Program-made: the position numbers and the translations under genes | NCBI RefSeq assembly: GCF_946482605.1 | Contig: NZ_CAMLSE010000040.1 | Location: forward strand, 10,666-74,665 | Origin: an uncultured Dyadobacter sp. | Lineage (GTDB): Bacteria > Bacteroidota > Bacteroidia > Cytophagales > Spirosomataceae | Reading direction: 5' to 3' | Length of the DNA stretch: 64,000 nucleotides | The notes under the pieces: model-generated | The model's input: the letters and a program-made list of their open reading frames with translations, nothing else | What the model was told of the DNA's origin: nothing | The model's database searches: none | Shown: positions 44,129 to 54,294 of the stretch, one piece after another | Layout of the letters: the number at the start of each line of letters is the position of its first letter | How positions within the stretch are numbered: the first letter of the stretch is position 1

Positions 44129-45169
44129 ATGATTACCGACCGGGTAAAGGAGTTAACTTCCGAAATCGAACAGGCCACCGTTACAAGTAAAGAACAGCTA
44201 GAGGCCTTCAGGTTGAAATATATCAGTAAGAAAGGGGCCGTTACCGAGCTTTTTGAAAACCTAAAAAACATCCCGCAGGAGGATCGGCGAGCGGTGGGCC
44301 AGGAACTCAACACACTCAAGAACCTTGCGCAGAACCGCTTTCAGGATTTTTCCTCCGTACTGGAAAACGCCACAGATGCTCACCCTGAAATGTTGGCCGA
44401 TCTTACATTGCCGGTTACGCCTAATTTGCAAGGGAGCCTTCACCCGCTTACCATTGTAAGGAGAAGGATTATCGAGATTTTTGAAAGAATGGGCTTCAAT
44501 GTCTCTTACGGACCTGAGATCGAGAAGGACTGGTACAATTTCAGTGCTTTGAATTTTGCTGACAATCACCCTGCCCGCGAAATGCAAGACACCTTTTTCA
44601 TATCCAAAAGTGCGGGAGACGTAAAAGAAGATATACTCTTGCGTACACATACGTCCAACGTGCAGGTGCGCCTCATGGAACGTCAAAAACCGCCGATCCG
44701 GTCCATTATGCCGGGCCGTGTTTTCCGCAATGAAGCTATTTCCGCCCGGGCGCATTGCGTTTTCCACCAGGTTGAAGGATTGTATGTCAATAAAAATGTC
44801 TCTTTCCAAGACCTTAAAGATACACTCTATCATTTTGCAAAGGAGATGTTCGGCAAGGACTCGAAAATACGTCTGCGGCCGTCTTACTTTCCCTTTACGG
44901 AGCCAAGCGCAGAGATCGATGTATCCTGTTTTATATGTAAGGGAGTGGGTTGCAATGTCTGTAAGCACACAGGTTGGGTCGAAATTGCGGGTTCAGGCAT
45001 GGTCGATCCTAATGTCCTTGAAAACTGCGGCATCGATAGCGAAGAATATACCGGTTTTGCATTCGGGATGGGTATCGAGCGGATCACAATGCTTCGCTAC
45101 GGCATCAACGACCTCCGACTATTTACCGAAAACGACGTGCGTTTCCTGAGACAATTCGAGGGAGCATAA
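44129..45169 (+). CDS. pheS: Phenylalanine--tRNA ligase alpha subunit
   Basis: The catalytic subunit of the class II alpha2beta2 enzyme that charges tRNA-Phe, 346 aa. An N-terminal coiled coil (1-90, KEQLEAFRLKYISKKGAVTELF) is followed by the catalytic domain with motif 2 (FRNEAISARAHCVFHQVEGLYV region), the PSAEIDVSCFIC segment and motif 3 (FAFGMGIERITMLRYG). It is separate from pheT, which is not in the window. A very strong terminator follows 8 bases after the stop. Confidence 0.97.
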   Translation: MITDRVKELTSEIEQATVTSKEQLEAFRLKYISKKGAVTELFENLKNIPQEDRRAVGQELNTLKNLAQNRFQDFSSVLENATDAHPEMLADLTLPVTPNLQGSLHPLTIVRRRIIEIFERMGFNVSYGPEIEKDWYNFSALNFADNHPAREMQDTFFISKSAGDVKEDILLRTHTSNVQVRLMERQKPPIRSIMPGRVFRNEAISARAHCVFHQVEGLYVNKNVSFQDLKDTLYHFAKEMFGKDSKIRLRPSYFPFTEPSAEIDVSCFICKGVGCNVCKHTGWVEIAGSGMVDPNVLENCGIDSEEYTGFAFGMGIERITMLRYGINDLRLFTENDVRFLRQFEGA

Positions 45170-45176
45170 TTTTAGG

Positions 45177-45230
45177 AATAAAAGCAAAATGCCCTGGGAT
45201 GCTGTCATTCCAGGGCATTTTGCTTTTATT
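45177..45230. terminator. Bidirectional terminator
   Basis: A 21-bp perfect stem (45177-45197 with 45210-45230), 12-nt loop. It closes pheS (+) and the convergent esterase gene, which ends 6 bases further on (-). Confidence 0.95.
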
Positions 45231-45236
45231 CGATCG

Positions 45237-45968
45237 CTAAAACCGCGTCTCGAGATAGTAAGGCAGCATCCGTTTCCATGTCCACCACTCATGTGGGATA
45301 TCGCTCCCCCATACATCCAGCTCATGGGGCACATTTTTAGAGGTCAAAATTGCCGATATATGTCGGGAGTAATCCGGGACCTCGTATGCACCCGAGCCCG
45401 TAACGAAATGAATGTGTCTGCTATCCCGGTACATGGACAAGTGCCATTCAGCCTTCAGCTGAGGTAAGTAATGGACAGGGGAATTGAAATACACATTATC
45501 ATCATAGTAGCCGTCTGTGTAAACACTCAGGTCATAACATCCGCTCATGGCAATTACTCCATGGATATACTCAGGATGTTTGAAAAACAGGTTGGCAGCA
45601 TGTAATGCACCGAAAGACGCACCCGCAGCGATAATTTCATTGTCGGGACTGGATGTTTCCCTGATGTATGGGACCACTTCTTTGATCACATAATCATTGA
45701 ATGCCTGGTGCCGTACCGCCTTGTCGTATCCATGCATGTGGGGATTCAGCCAGCTTTCAGCATTGATACTGTTGATACAATAAACTTTGACTTTGCCAGC
45801 GTGAATATATGGCGCAATACTCTCAATTAAGCCCTCGCGTTCATATTCCAGATAGTCTGATGCGGCCGTCGGGATCAGGAGTAACGCCAATCCATAATGT
45901 CCGTAAACAGCGATATCCATATGTTTATTAAGCGCCGGACTATACCATCCGGTTATATCGCGTTGCAT
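45237..45968 (-). CDS. Alpha/beta-hydrolase, putative esterase family
   Basis: A 243-residue protein of the esterase D/antigen-85-like family. The nucleophile elbow is AAGASFGALHA (Ser within GASFG), the acidic residue is likely in SKNVPHELDVWGSD, and the His is near SDIPHEWWTW. There is no signal peptide, so it is cytosolic. The usual substrates of the family are S-formylglutathione, siderophore esters or polysaccharide acyl groups; the actual one is unknown. Monocistronic. Confidence 0.87.
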   Translation of the reverse strand: MQRDITGWYSPALNKHMDIAVYGHYGLALLLIPTAASDYLEYEREGLIESIAPYIHAGKVKVYCINSINAESWLNPHMHGYDKAVRHQAFNDYVIKEVVPYIRETSSPDNEIIAAGASFGALHAANLFFKHPEYIHGVIAMSGCYDLSVYTDGYYDDNVYFNSPVHYLPQLKAEWHLSMYRDSRHIHFVTGSGAYEVPDYSRHISAILTSKNVPHELDVWGSDIPHEWWTWKRMLPYYLETRF

Positions 45969-46085
45969 TGGTTGATCATTTTAGTTACTGACTATGTTAG
46001 TTTAAACAGGCAGTTCATCATTGGTTTATCAAGAAAAAAATAAACCTTTACCACGAACAGCCTGCCAGTAACTGTTAATGATAAA

Positions 46086-47525
46086 TTAATACAATACCCA
46101 GGTATCCTTGCCGCCTCCTCCCTGCGAGGAGTTAACAACCAGCGAACCTTTACGTAATGCTACGCGCGTCAGTCCCCCGGGAATTACGCTGATATCGTCC
46201 CCATACAAAATGTAAGGGCGCAAATCGACGTGACGCCCTTCTGCGTGTCCATCCACCATACAGGGCACTCTTGATAATGAAATCGTCGGTTGAGCAATAT
46301 AATTCCTTGGATTGGCCCTTATTTTTTGACGAAAAATTTCATGCTCCTCTTCCGTTGCCTTTGGTCCGATCAGCATGCCATAACCGCCTGCCTCATTTGC
46401 CTCTTTCACAACCAGTTCTGAAATATTCTCAAGAACATAATTGAAATCTTCTTCTTCCCCGCATATGTATGTCTGCACGTTGGGTATGATCGCCTCCTCG
46501 CCCAGGTAATACTTGATGATCCGCGGTACGTAGGCATATACCACCTTATCGTCGGCGACGCCGGTCCCTGGTGCATTGGCCAGAGCCACCCGTCCCTTTT
46601 TATATACTTCGAAAATGCCCGGGATCCCAATAAGCGAATCGGGGTTAAAGGCTTCGGAATCCATGAATGTATCGTCGATGCGTCGATAGATCACATCCAC
46701 GATCTGTAAACCGTTTGTGGTACGCATTTTCACATAACCATCCGAAACGACCAGGTCGCGCGCATCCACCAGCTCGACGCCCATTTGCTGTGCCAGATAA
46801 GAATGCTCGAAATAAGCGGAGTTGTAGATTCCAGGAGTCAGCACCGCCACCGTCGGATTCGGGCGATCCGCCAGGTGTTGCAACATCTGCAGCAAACGTG
46901 TCGGGTAATCAGAAACGGGCCTTACACCCGTGCGCGCCAAAACATCCGGAAAAATCTGCTTCGATAGCTCCCGGTTTTCCAGCATATAAGAAACACCCGA
47001 CGGGCAACGCAGGTTATCTTCGAGTACCATGAATGTGCCGTCATCGCCCTTGATCAGATCGGTACCGGTAATGTGGCACCAGATACCCTTGGGCGGTTTC
47101 AGCCCGATACAAGGTTTCAGGAAACACTTGCTCGATTCGATGAGCTCGCGCGGGACCACACCGTCGTTCAATATATTCTGTTCGTTATAGACGTCATCAA
47201 TGAACATGTTCAGCGCCTTGATCCGTTGCTTCAGCCCCGTTTCAAGCCATTGCCATTCGGCATTCGACAGCACCCTGGGAATGATGTCGATCGGCATGAT
47301 GCGCTCTGTCCCCTCCCCCTCCGAATACACATTAAAAGTGATACCCATCGAAAGCAATGCCCGCTCGGTAGCAAGTTGCCGGTTGGTCAGGTCTTCGTGC
47401 GTCAGGTTCTCAAATTTATTCTTCAGATGTTCGTACCCGGCGCGAATTTCGCCGCCCTGGGTAAACATCTCATCAAAGAAGTTTTCGACCTGATAATTTG
47501 AAAATGAAAAATTCATACAATTCAA
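46086..47525 (-). CDS. Circularly permuted type 2 ATP-grasp protein
   Basis: An ATP-dependent carboxylate-amine ligase-like protein of 479 aa. Family marks are EGTERIMPIDIIPR, LKPCIGLKPPKGIWCHITGTDLIKGDDG, FMVLEDNLRCPSGVSYMLENR, and the C-terminal CMVDGHAEGRHVDLRPYILYG. The start is ATG 47525 (MNCMNF) or 47516. In most genomes this gene is followed by an alpha-E domain protein and a transglutaminase, which together make or process an unknown peptide; both partners are absent from the flanks here. Substrate unknown. Confidence 0.92.
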   Translation of the reverse strand: MNCMNFSFSNYQVENFFDEMFTQGGEIRAGYEHLKNKFENLTHEDLTNRQLATERALLSMGITFNVYSEGEGTERIMPIDIIPRVLSNAEWQWLETGLKQRIKALNMFIDDVYNEQNILNDGVVPRELIESSKCFLKPCIGLKPPKGIWCHITGTDLIKGDDGTFMVLEDNLRCPSGVSYMLENRELSKQIFPDVLARTGVRPVSDYPTRLLQMLQHLADRPNPTVAVLTPGIYNSAYFEHSYLAQQMGVELVDARDLVVSDGYVKMRTTNGLQIVDVIYRRIDDTFMDSEAFNPDSLIGIPGIFEVYKKGRVALANAPGTGVADDKVVYAYVPRIIKYYLGEEAIIPNVQTYICGEEEDFNYVLENISELVVKEANEAGGYGMLIGPKATEEEHEIFRQKIRANPRNYIAQPTISLSRVPCMVDGHAEGRHVDLRPYILYGDDISVIPGGLTRVALRKGSLVVNSSQGGGGKDTWVLY

Positions 47526-47842
47526 AATTTGAATAAGTCAATACCGATAGTTCACAGAACAATATATGGTCAATGTATGAATTAACAAAACAATTAACAA
47601 TAACAGCCTGCTTCTTACCACCTTCTTGAAATGCAAAATTCCGATGTACCTGCTCTAAATATCTGACCCTGACCCCATAGCTACGGCCAACCATGATGCA
47701 TTTCCTTCGCAATAAAATCGTGCCGTTGCCTGTTAGTGAATATTATTTACCCAATCACTAAACATTCGTTGCAAGTCAGTGTGCTTAACGTTTTATTTGC
47801 ACCTTGATCTAAATGACGGCACCCCACCGTTTTACGTTCGTT
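47526..47842. other. Intergenic region, 317 bp, with candidate promoter
   Basis: A divergent spacer between the ATP-grasp gene and the DUF5723 gene. On the plus strand TTG (47769-47771), a 20-base spacer and TTTATTTG (47792-47799, one mismatch from TAnnTTTG) could drive the DUF5723 gene with a leader of about 40 bases. No gene or hairpin was seen. Confidence 0.4.
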
Positions 47843-49390
47843 ATGCAAAAAAGCTGGTTATCCATATTAGGATTGGTCTGTGGATTAGCCACCAACAGCC
47901 TCTCTCAGCATTTGCCTGGGACGGCGATGAGCAATTTTGCTGGAACAAATGCATTATACCATAATCCGGCATTTGTGGCCGACAGTCGTTACAGTATATA
48001 TGTAAATCTGGTGGGCACACAGTTCTACACTGCCAACAACCACGTCAAATACGAAGCCCCATATTCGTTTCTTAGTCTGATCACCAACACAGTTCCGGCG
48101 AAATACCATAATGAGAGGGGAATGCTGCTTTTCCCCCGGTCTTATCTGGGCGAAAAACTCAATGGCAACCAAAAATACCTCAACGCCGGCGGCGACACGC
48201 GCCTTCCCTCGGTCATGTTCAACCTCTTCCGGGGAAAGATCGGAATGGGGATTTCGACCAGGGCGCGCTACATTCTTAATACAACGCAGGTAACCGAGCC
48301 GCTCGCAAGGCTCATCAGCAAAACTACCCAGCTTAAAGAACTGCAGGGACCTGTATTCGAAAATCAATCAGGGCAGCTTCACCTGAATGGCTTCGGAGAA
48401 ATCGCATTCACCCTCGGCGGCACCGTTTTCGATAATGAGACTGACTATCTGAAAGTAGGGTTCACCGTCAAAAGGCTGATCGGCATGTACAATGCGCATG
48501 CCATCATCGAAAACTCTTCGTACGATATCCAACCTGACGCCAACTGGGAAAACAAGCGGCAATACATCAACGTCAACGATATCAACGTTCGTTACGCGAT
48601 CACCCGCGATGAAGGTTTTCAGAACATCAAACCAACGCCCGCCTGGCTCTTTGGCGGCGCTCCTCCGGGAAGCGGCTGGGGCTTTGATTTAGGTGCTGTT
48701 TACGAGTACCGGCCCGATGTTAATAAAGTTACCTACCGGGAAAGGGGCGTAAGAAAGCGTGACGCATCTAAAAACAAATACCTGTACCGTATCGCGGTAT
48801 CCCTAACCGACATCGGCAAGGTTCATTTCAAAAACCCGGCGTACGTTTTGCAGCAGGAAACCCATACGACCGACAAGGAATTCCGTTACGACACATTCCA
48901 GAAGCTGAAAGGCTCAGAGGGGATTTTCAATGCGATCAATTCTTCGCTGGATGGCGGCCAGCCTCTCGCACCAAATTTCAAATCGGTACTCCCTGCCGCC
49001 TTACAGGCCAGCGTGGATTACAATGTCAAACCCAATGTATATGTGAATGGTCTTTGGGTTCAAAACCTGATTCCTCAGGGCGCTTTCGGAATGAAGGCAG
49101 AGTCCTACCTGAGTGTAACTCCGCGTTACGAACACAAATGGTATGAAATATCAGTCCCGGTCTCGCTCATGAACCGGTATCGTTCGCCGGCCATTGGACT
49201 GGCAGGCCGGATCGGCCCCTTATGGATTGGCACCGATCACCTCACGGGACTGCTGAATATCGGCAATCCCCGGGCTTTTAATCTCTATTTCGGCATTTCC
49301 GGAGGCCTGTTCCGCCGCCCGCCCGAATCGCCCAACCAATGCTGGCCGCCTCAGGATTCCTGGCTACGGCGCATTTTCTCTAAACGATAA
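47843..49390 (+). CDS. DUF5723 family secreted protein
   Basis: An exported protein of the DUF5723 family. Start ATG 47843 gives MQKSWLSILGLVCGLATNSLSQ, a clear signal peptide (about 22 residues); the upstream ATG at 47813 would bury it behind ten polar residues. The 515-residue protein begins its mature part with a FadL/PorV-like motif (SNFAGTNALYHNPAFVADSRY) and looks like a beta-barrel throughout, with many YxxF/RYxxxW repeats. It probably sits in the outer membrane; function unknown. Alone in its unit. Confidence 0.85.
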   Translation: MQKSWLSILGLVCGLATNSLSQHLPGTAMSNFAGTNALYHNPAFVADSRYSIYVNLVGTQFYTANNHVKYEAPYSFLSLITNTVPAKYHNERGMLLFPRSYLGEKLNGNQKYLNAGGDTRLPSVMFNLFRGKIGMGISTRARYILNTTQVTEPLARLISKTTQLKELQGPVFENQSGQLHLNGFGEIAFTLGGTVFDNETDYLKVGFTVKRLIGMYNAHAIIENSSYDIQPDANWENKRQYINVNDINVRYAITRDEGFQNIKPTPAWLFGGAPPGSGWGFDLGAVYEYRPDVNKVTYRERGVRKRDASKNKYLYRIAVSLTDIGKVHFKNPAYVLQQETHTTDKEFRYDTFQKLKGSEGIFNAINSSLDGGQPLAPNFKSVLPAALQASVDYNVKPNVYVNGLWVQNLIPQGAFGMKAESYLSVTPRYEHKWYEISVPVSLMNRYRSPAIGLAGRIGPLWIGTDHLTGLLNIGNPRAFNLYFGISGGLFRRPPESPNQCWPPQDSWLRRIFSKR

Positions 49391-49455
49391 ATTGCGCTTC
49401 AACGTTATCAAGGGATATGGTATGATTTTTCTGGCCATTCCTAAAAAACAATTAC

Positions 49456-49851
49456 ATGAGAGAAATTCAAAAAACCAAGGAAGAATGGCAGCAGGAGCTC
49501 ACCGGGCAACAATGTTTCGTTCTGTTTGAAAAAGGCACAGAAAGACCTTTTTCTCATCCTTATAATGACAACAAGGAAGAAGGCACCTATTCCTGCGCGG
49601 CATGCGGAACCCCATTGTTCAGCTCTGACGCCAAGTACGACTCGGGATCCGGCTGGCCAAGCTTTTTCCGGCCTGTTGAAGCCACCCATGTGGAAGAGAT
49701 CGTAGATAAAACGCATGGCATGACCCGCACCGAAGTCGTTTGCAGCACCTGCGGCGGACACCTCGGACACGTTTTCAATGACGGTCCAAAACCTACCGGA
49801 CTCCGTTACTGCATGAACGGAGCAGCCTTGAAATTCACCAAAGCCGAATAG
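49456..49851 (+). CDS. msrB: Peptide-methionine (R)-S-oxide reductase
   Basis: Repairs methionine-R-sulfoxide with thioredoxin. It has 131 aa, with two zinc CxxC pairs (CAAC at about 53-56; CSTC at about 96-99), [11 protein letters not shown], and the catalytic Cys in [12 protein letters not shown]. It has no signal peptide and works in the cytosol. It has its own terminator. Confidence 0.97.
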   Translation: MREIQKTKEEWQQELTGQQCFVLFEKGTERPFSHPYNDNKEEGTYSCAACGTPLFSSDAKYDSGSGWPSFFRPVEATHVEEIVDKTHGMTRTEVVCSTCGGHLGHVFNDGPKPTGLRYCMNGAALKFTKAE

Positions 49852-49862
49852 AATAATTTCAT

Positions 49863-49896
49863 AAAAGCCGGATTTAGTCATATCTATCCGGCTTTT
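49863..49896 (+). terminator. Terminator of msrB
   Basis: An 11-bp perfect stem (49863-49873 with 49886-49896), 12-nt loop, and a following CTTATATTTG. The stem ends directly before the promoter box of the next gene. Confidence 0.85.
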
Positions 49897-49898
49897 CT

Positions 49899-49906
49899 TA
49901 TATTTG
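49899..49906 (+). promoter_or_regulatory. -7 box of the PBP1A gene
   Basis: TATATTTG is a perfect TAnnTTTG element. The -33 part is weak (TTTAG near 49875, inside the terminator loop). Transcription would start near 49911, so the upstream TTG at 49904 cannot be the start codon, which supports ATG 49931. Confidence 0.5.
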
Positions 49907-49930
49907 AAACATTACGAACCAAAACGTTTG

Positions 49931-52483
49931 ATGGAAGTTATCCGATCGTTTTTTACCAAAATCAGAATGCTATTCCGGACAATCCGGGCCTGGCTTGCCA
50001 CATTCATCAACAGGACTGCCTATAAAGTAACTTCTCTTTTCACCGGAAAGCCCAAAGCCGATGATCTGTTCCACTCATACCGTACCAATAAAAAGTCGCT
50101 TCGTAGCTGGTGGGAAGGAAAAGTAGACGTCAATGCGGCCTATTACCGGCCGGTGATGCTGATCTGGAAAACTTTTGTGTATGGTTTCGTGACGTTCGCT
50201 ATCTACATTTTTTGCGTTGAAACCAACTTTTTATGGTTAATGGGCAGCATGCCGAGTGTAGAGGATCTTCAGAATCCAAAGGTTGCCCAATCATCGGAAA
50301 TCTACACGGCCGACGGCATCATGATCGGCAAATTTTACACCGAGAACAGAACACCAGTCCCTTATAAACAGATTTCTCCTAACCTCGTCAGAGCCCTGAT
50401 CGCCACGGAGGACGTCCGGTTTTACAAACACTCGGGGATTGACTACAAAGCAATGGCTGGTGTGGCCTGGGGCATCATCGTCGGGGCAACCGACCGTGGG
50501 GGAGGTAGTACCATTACTCAGCAGCTGGCCAAAAAGCTTTTCAAAACGCGAAAATCCGGTGCGAGAGGGCTTCTTGGATATGTACCCGGCGTCAGCACAT
50601 TAATCTATAAAACAAAGGAATGGCTCACGGCCATCAAGCTGGAAAGGAATTTTACCAAAGAAGAAATCCTGACCATGTATTTCAATACGGTCGATTATGG
50701 AAACAACACCTATGGTATTAACACTGCCGCCAAATCCTATTTCAGCAAGTCGCCCGACAGCCTGAACGTACAGGAATCCGCAGTGCTGGTAGGTCTCCAG
50801 AAAGCAACCACCACCTACAACCCGATCCGTAATATGAAGCGTTCGATGGAACGCCGCAATGTAGTCATCGACCAGATGCGTAAATATGGGTATCTCACCG
50901 GCAAGCAGGCCGATTCCATCAGCGCATTACCCATTGAACTGAAAACAAAATTCGAAACTCCCTACGACGGCAATGCCAATTACTTCAAAAACGCGGTCGT
51001 CGATTTTGTGAGAAAATGGGGCGATGAGAATGGATATGACCTCTATACCGATGGCTTGAAAATCTACACCACGATTGATTCCCGGATGCAGGAAGATGCG
51101 GAAGAAGCGATGACGCAGAAAATGAAACAGCTGCAGCGCGTCTTCGAAGACCATTGGCGCAACCAGAATCCCTGGGTCGATGAACAGGGCAAGGAGATTC
51201 CCGATTTTCTTGATAACGTGGTGAAACGGACCAGCAAATACAAGTCCCTGGCAGCCCGGTTCCCTAATAGTCCGGACAGCATCAGCTACTACCTGAACAA
51301 AAAAGACACCATGACCGTCTATGACTGGAAGAATAGCGGTGAAATGGAAAAATACTGGAGTTCAATGGACTCCCTCGACTACTATAAGCGCATCCTGCGC
51401 GCAGGTATGATGGCCATGAATCCGCAAACCGGCCAGATCAAGGCCTGGGTAGGTGGTCTGGATTACAATTACTTCAAATACGACGCGGTGAAGCAAGGAA
51501 AGCGTCAGCCCGGATCCACCTTTAAGCCATTCGTTTATACCACAGCGATTGACGACTCAACCTTCAACATGTCGCCCTGCGATGAGATTGTCGACAAGCC
51601 GTTTGAGAAAACCTACGAGGAAGACGGCGAGGAGAAAATCTGGAAACCAAGGAATGCGACCGGTACTTACACCTATGCCAACATGACGCTGCGGCGCGCG
51701 CTGGCACAGTCCATTAACTCCGTTACAGCAGAACTGACGGATCAGGTGGGAGCAGCCAATGTCGTGCGCTATGCGAAAAAGATGGGTATTACTACACCAT
51801 TGAAAGCGGTTCCTTCGATCGGCCTTGGCCCATTTGATGTGTCGCTCTACGATATGGTCGCAGCTTATGGTGTTTTTGTCAATAACGGAACTTACACGCA
51901 GCCCATTCTCGTCACCAAAATCGAGGACAGTAACGGAAAGGTAATCGAAGAATTCCAGCCGGAGCATCGGCAGGCAATCAGCGAGGAATCGGCCTTCCTG
52001 ATGCTTCAGATGCTACGGGGCGGTGTGGAGGAAGCAGGCGGTACTTCCGGCAGCATCCGGTGGAAGTTCAATGTTACTGCGAATGGCAACGAGCTGGGTG
52101 GTAAAACGGGAACTACTTCGAATAACTCCGACGGCTGGTTTATGTGCGTAACGCGCGACCTCGTGGTGGGAGCCTGGGTAGGCGGCGACGATCGCAGCAT
52201 TCACTTCCGCACCACCAACCTTGGGGAGGGTGCCAAAACCGCACTGCCCATAGTAGGAAGCTTCCTTGAGAAAATCTACAAGGATAAATCCATTGAGCCC
52301 GGCCCATTCCCCAAGCCGAGTTTTAAGGTATCCAAAACTTATAATTGCCCGACGCAGTGGGCACCAAGTGAAAGTGACTCGCTGGACGTTGACGGAGACA
52401 GCACACCCGTGAAACGAAACGACGAAGACGACTTCCTCATCGGGCCTCCCCCCATCCCGCTGGATACGGGTAAAAGAAACTGA
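49931..52483 (+). CDS. Class A penicillin-binding protein (PBP1A type)
   Basis: A bifunctional peptidoglycan synthase, 850 aa from ATG 49931. Cytosolic tail (about 1-75), one membrane anchor (about 80-105), GT51 glycosyltransferase (about 125-310, with EDVRFYKHSGID, GGSTITQQLAKKLF, KEEILTMYFNTVDYG), and the transpeptidase, with catalytic Ser in GSTFKPF (SxxK), SIN (SxN), and GGKTGTTSN (KTG). It builds and crosslinks glycan strands. A low-complexity acidic tail ends it. The frame continues upstream to a TTG at 49904, but the promoter box lies there. Confidence 0.94.
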   Translation: MEVIRSFFTKIRMLFRTIRAWLATFINRTAYKVTSLFTGKPKADDLFHSYRTNKKSLRSWWEGKVDVNAAYYRPVMLIWKTFVYGFVTFAIYIFCVETNFLWLMGSMPSVEDLQNPKVAQSSEIYTADGIMIGKFYTENRTPVPYKQISPNLVRALIATEDVRFYKHSGIDYKAMAGVAWGIIVGATDRGGGSTITQQLAKKLFKTRKSGARGLLGYVPGVSTLIYKTKEWLTAIKLERNFTKEEILTMYFNTVDYGNNTYGINTAAKSYFSKSPDSLNVQESAVLVGLQKATTTYNPIRNMKRSMERRNVVIDQMRKYGYLTGKQADSISALPIELKTKFETPYDGNANYFKNAVVDFVRKWGDENGYDLYTDGLKIYTTIDSRMQEDAEEAMTQKMKQLQRVFEDHWRNQNPWVDEQGKEIPDFLDNVVKRTSKYKSLAARFPNSPDSISYYLNKKDTMTVYDWKNSGEMEKYWSSMDSLDYYKRILRAGMMAMNPQTGQIKAWVGGLDYNYFKYDAVKQGKRQPGSTFKPFVYTTAIDDSTFNMSPCDEIVDKPFEKTYEEDGEEKIWKPRNATGTYTYANMTLRRALAQSINSVTAELTDQVGAANVVRYAKKMGITTPLKAVPSIGLGPFDVSLYDMVAAYGVFVNNGTYTQPILVTKIEDSNGKVIEEFQPEHRQAISEESAFLMLQMLRGGVEEAGGTSGSIRWKFNVTANGNELGGKTGTTSNNSDGWFMCVTRDLVVGAWVGGDDRSIHFRTTNLGEGAKTALPIVGSFLEKIYKDKSIEPGPFPKPSFKVSKTYNCPTQWAPSESDSLDVDGDSTPVKRNDEDDFLIGPPPIPLDTGKRN

Positions 52484-52485
52484 GC

Positions 52486-52515
52486 AACAGGCAAGTCGAA
52501 AGGCTTGCCTGTTTT
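52486..52515. terminator. Terminator between PBP1A and the ABC exporter genes
   Basis: A stem of 10 bp (52486-52495 with 52504-52513), 8-nt loop, T-run of four. It lies between convergent genes and can end both. Confidence 0.8.
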
Positions 52516-52518
52516 GTG

Positions 52519-54294
52519 TCAATTGAGGCCTATTTTATGGACTTCTTTGTATTGCATCCGGTACAAATTGGCATAAGCTCCGTTTTTTTCCAGGAGCTGC
52601 TCATGATTTCCCTCCTCTACGATCCGGCCCTTGTCCACGACGATAATCTTGTCAGCCTCCTGAATGGTCGACAGCCGGTGCGCGATCACAATGGCCGTGC
52701 GTCCCTGCATCAGCGTTTCGATGGCGTGCTGAATAAGCTCCTCGGTTTCGCTGTCAACCGACGAGGTCGCTTCGTCAAGCACGATGATTTTCGGCTCATG
52801 CACCATCGCCCGCACAAATGAGATCAGTTGCCGCTGGCCTACTGAAAGCGTCGCGCCACGCTCCATGACATTGTAAGTGTAGCCGCCCGGCAGGCGTTCG
52901 ATAAAATCATGCACACCCACGAGCTTTGCAGCTTCGACGATTTTTTCATGGGTAATGCTGTCGTCGCCGAGCCTTATGTTGTTTTCAATCGTATCTGAAA
53001 AAAGAAAAACGTCTTGCAGGACCACACCGATGTGCCTCCGCAATGCATTGAGCTCATAATCATGGACCTCCACTCCGTCCACAAAAATATTGCCTTTGTT
53101 TATGTCGTAAAAACGAGTCAACAGGTTGATAATGGACGACTTGCCTGCGCCCGTAGCCCCCACAAATGCAATCGTTTCTCCTTCCTTTACCTTGAAATTG
53201 ATATCTCTGAGCACATATTCTTCATCATTATAGGCAAACCAAACGTTCCTGAATTCTACATTACCCTTCACAGATTCCGGCGCAAATGTGCCCTCATTCG
53301 AAGTATACTCATCGCTATCGAGCAACTTCAGAATGCGGTCGGTACTCACAATGCCCATTTGTAAGGTATTGAAACGGTCGGCCAACTGCCGGATCGGCCG
53401 GAAGAACAGGTTGATAAACATCACAAATGCAGTGACCGTCCCAAACGTAATCTCCGCGTCCAGAATTTGCTTCGAACCATACCAAACCACCAGTCCCGTA
53501 CCCGCAGCCGCAATTACGTCGGCAACCGGATAGTAGATGGAGTAATAAAGGATCGAACGGATATTTGCATTCCGGTGAACCTTGTTGATCTCTCTGAATT
53601 TCTTGTACTCGATGTCCTCGCTGCTGAAAATCTGCACAATGCCCATTCCTGTAATGTGCTCCTGTACAAATGAATTGAGGTTAGATACAGCGGCCCGCAC
53701 TTCATTGAACGAATCCTTGATCTTCTCCTTGAAAACATAGGTACAGAAGAGCATAAGCGGGATCATCGACAAGCTGATCAGGGACAATTTCCAGTCCGTG
53801 TAAAACATAACGGCTATGATCAGCACCAGTTGCAGAATATCTCCGGCGATGGCAGCCATACCGTCGCTGAAAACATTGGAAAGTGTCTCGACGTCGGAAA
53901 TCGTGCGCGTAACCAGCCTTCCGATAGGTGTATTATCAAAGAACTTCAATCTCAGACCGACGATCTTCTGATATAGCTGAACCCTGATGTCCCGGATAAT
54001 GTACTGCCCGAGCCAACCCGACATATAGGTATTCCAAAACTGAGCAAGCCCTTGTAATACGATCACGACGAGCATGATGATCAGCATCACGGTCAGTTGC
54101 GAATAATCGCCGTTGGCAATGGGCGTATCGATGGTGTACTTGATCAGCAACGGGGTCAGCGGTCCGAGTAATGCATTGATCAATATAATGGCGATCAGCA
54201 GGTAAAATTGCTTCTGATAAGGCCTAACGAATGTGTAAAGACGTCTTAGGGTAGGAAGATCAAATATCTGGCCGCTTTTAGTTTCCTGATTCAC
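52519..54294 (-). CDS. ABC transporter with fused permease and ATPase (MsbA-like)
   Basis: A homodimeric type IV exporter half-transporter, 591 aa. The membrane domain (about 25-325) has six hydrophobic helices; the ATPase domain (about 345-590) has Walker A VGATGAGKSS, signature LSVGQRQLISFVRAM and Walker B IIVLDEATSSVD. The signature is LSVGQ, not LSGGQ. The family includes lipid A flippases and drug exporters; the substrate is not set by sequence. A TAACTTTG box (54337-54344, minus) may be its -7 element. Confidence 0.93.
   Translation of the reverse strand: MNQETKSGQIFDLPTLRRLYTFVRPYQKQFYLLIAIILINALLGPLTPLLIKYTIDTPIANGDYSQLTVMLIIMLVVIVLQGLAQFWNTYMSGWLGQYIIRDIRVQLYQKIVGLRLKFFDNTPIGRLVTRTISDVETLSNVFSDGMAAIAGDILQLVLIIAVMFYTDWKLSLISLSMIPLMLFCTYVFKEKIKDSFNEVRAAVSNLNSFVQEHITGMGIVQIFSSEDIEYKKFREINKVHRNANIRSILYYSIYYPVADVIAAAGTGLVVWYGSKQILDAEITFGTVTAFVMFINLFFRPIRQLADRFNTLQMGIVSTDRILKLLDSDEYTSNEGTFAPESVKGNVEFRNVWFAYNDEEYVLRDINFKVKEGETIAFVGATGAGKSSIINLLTRFYDINKGNIFVDGVEVHDYELNALRRHIGVVLQDVFLFSDTIENNIRLGDDSITHEKIVEAAKLVGVHDFIERLPGGYTYNVMERGATLSVGQRQLISFVRAMVHEPKIIVLDEATSSVDSETEELIQHAIETLMQGRTAIVIAHRLSTIQEADKIIVVDKGRIVEEGNHEQLLEKNGAYANLYRMQYKEVHKIGLN

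Noticed and set aside
49904..49930. TTG start for PBP1A
   Set aside because: The TTG is part of the TATATTTG promoter box; ATG 49931 is preferred.
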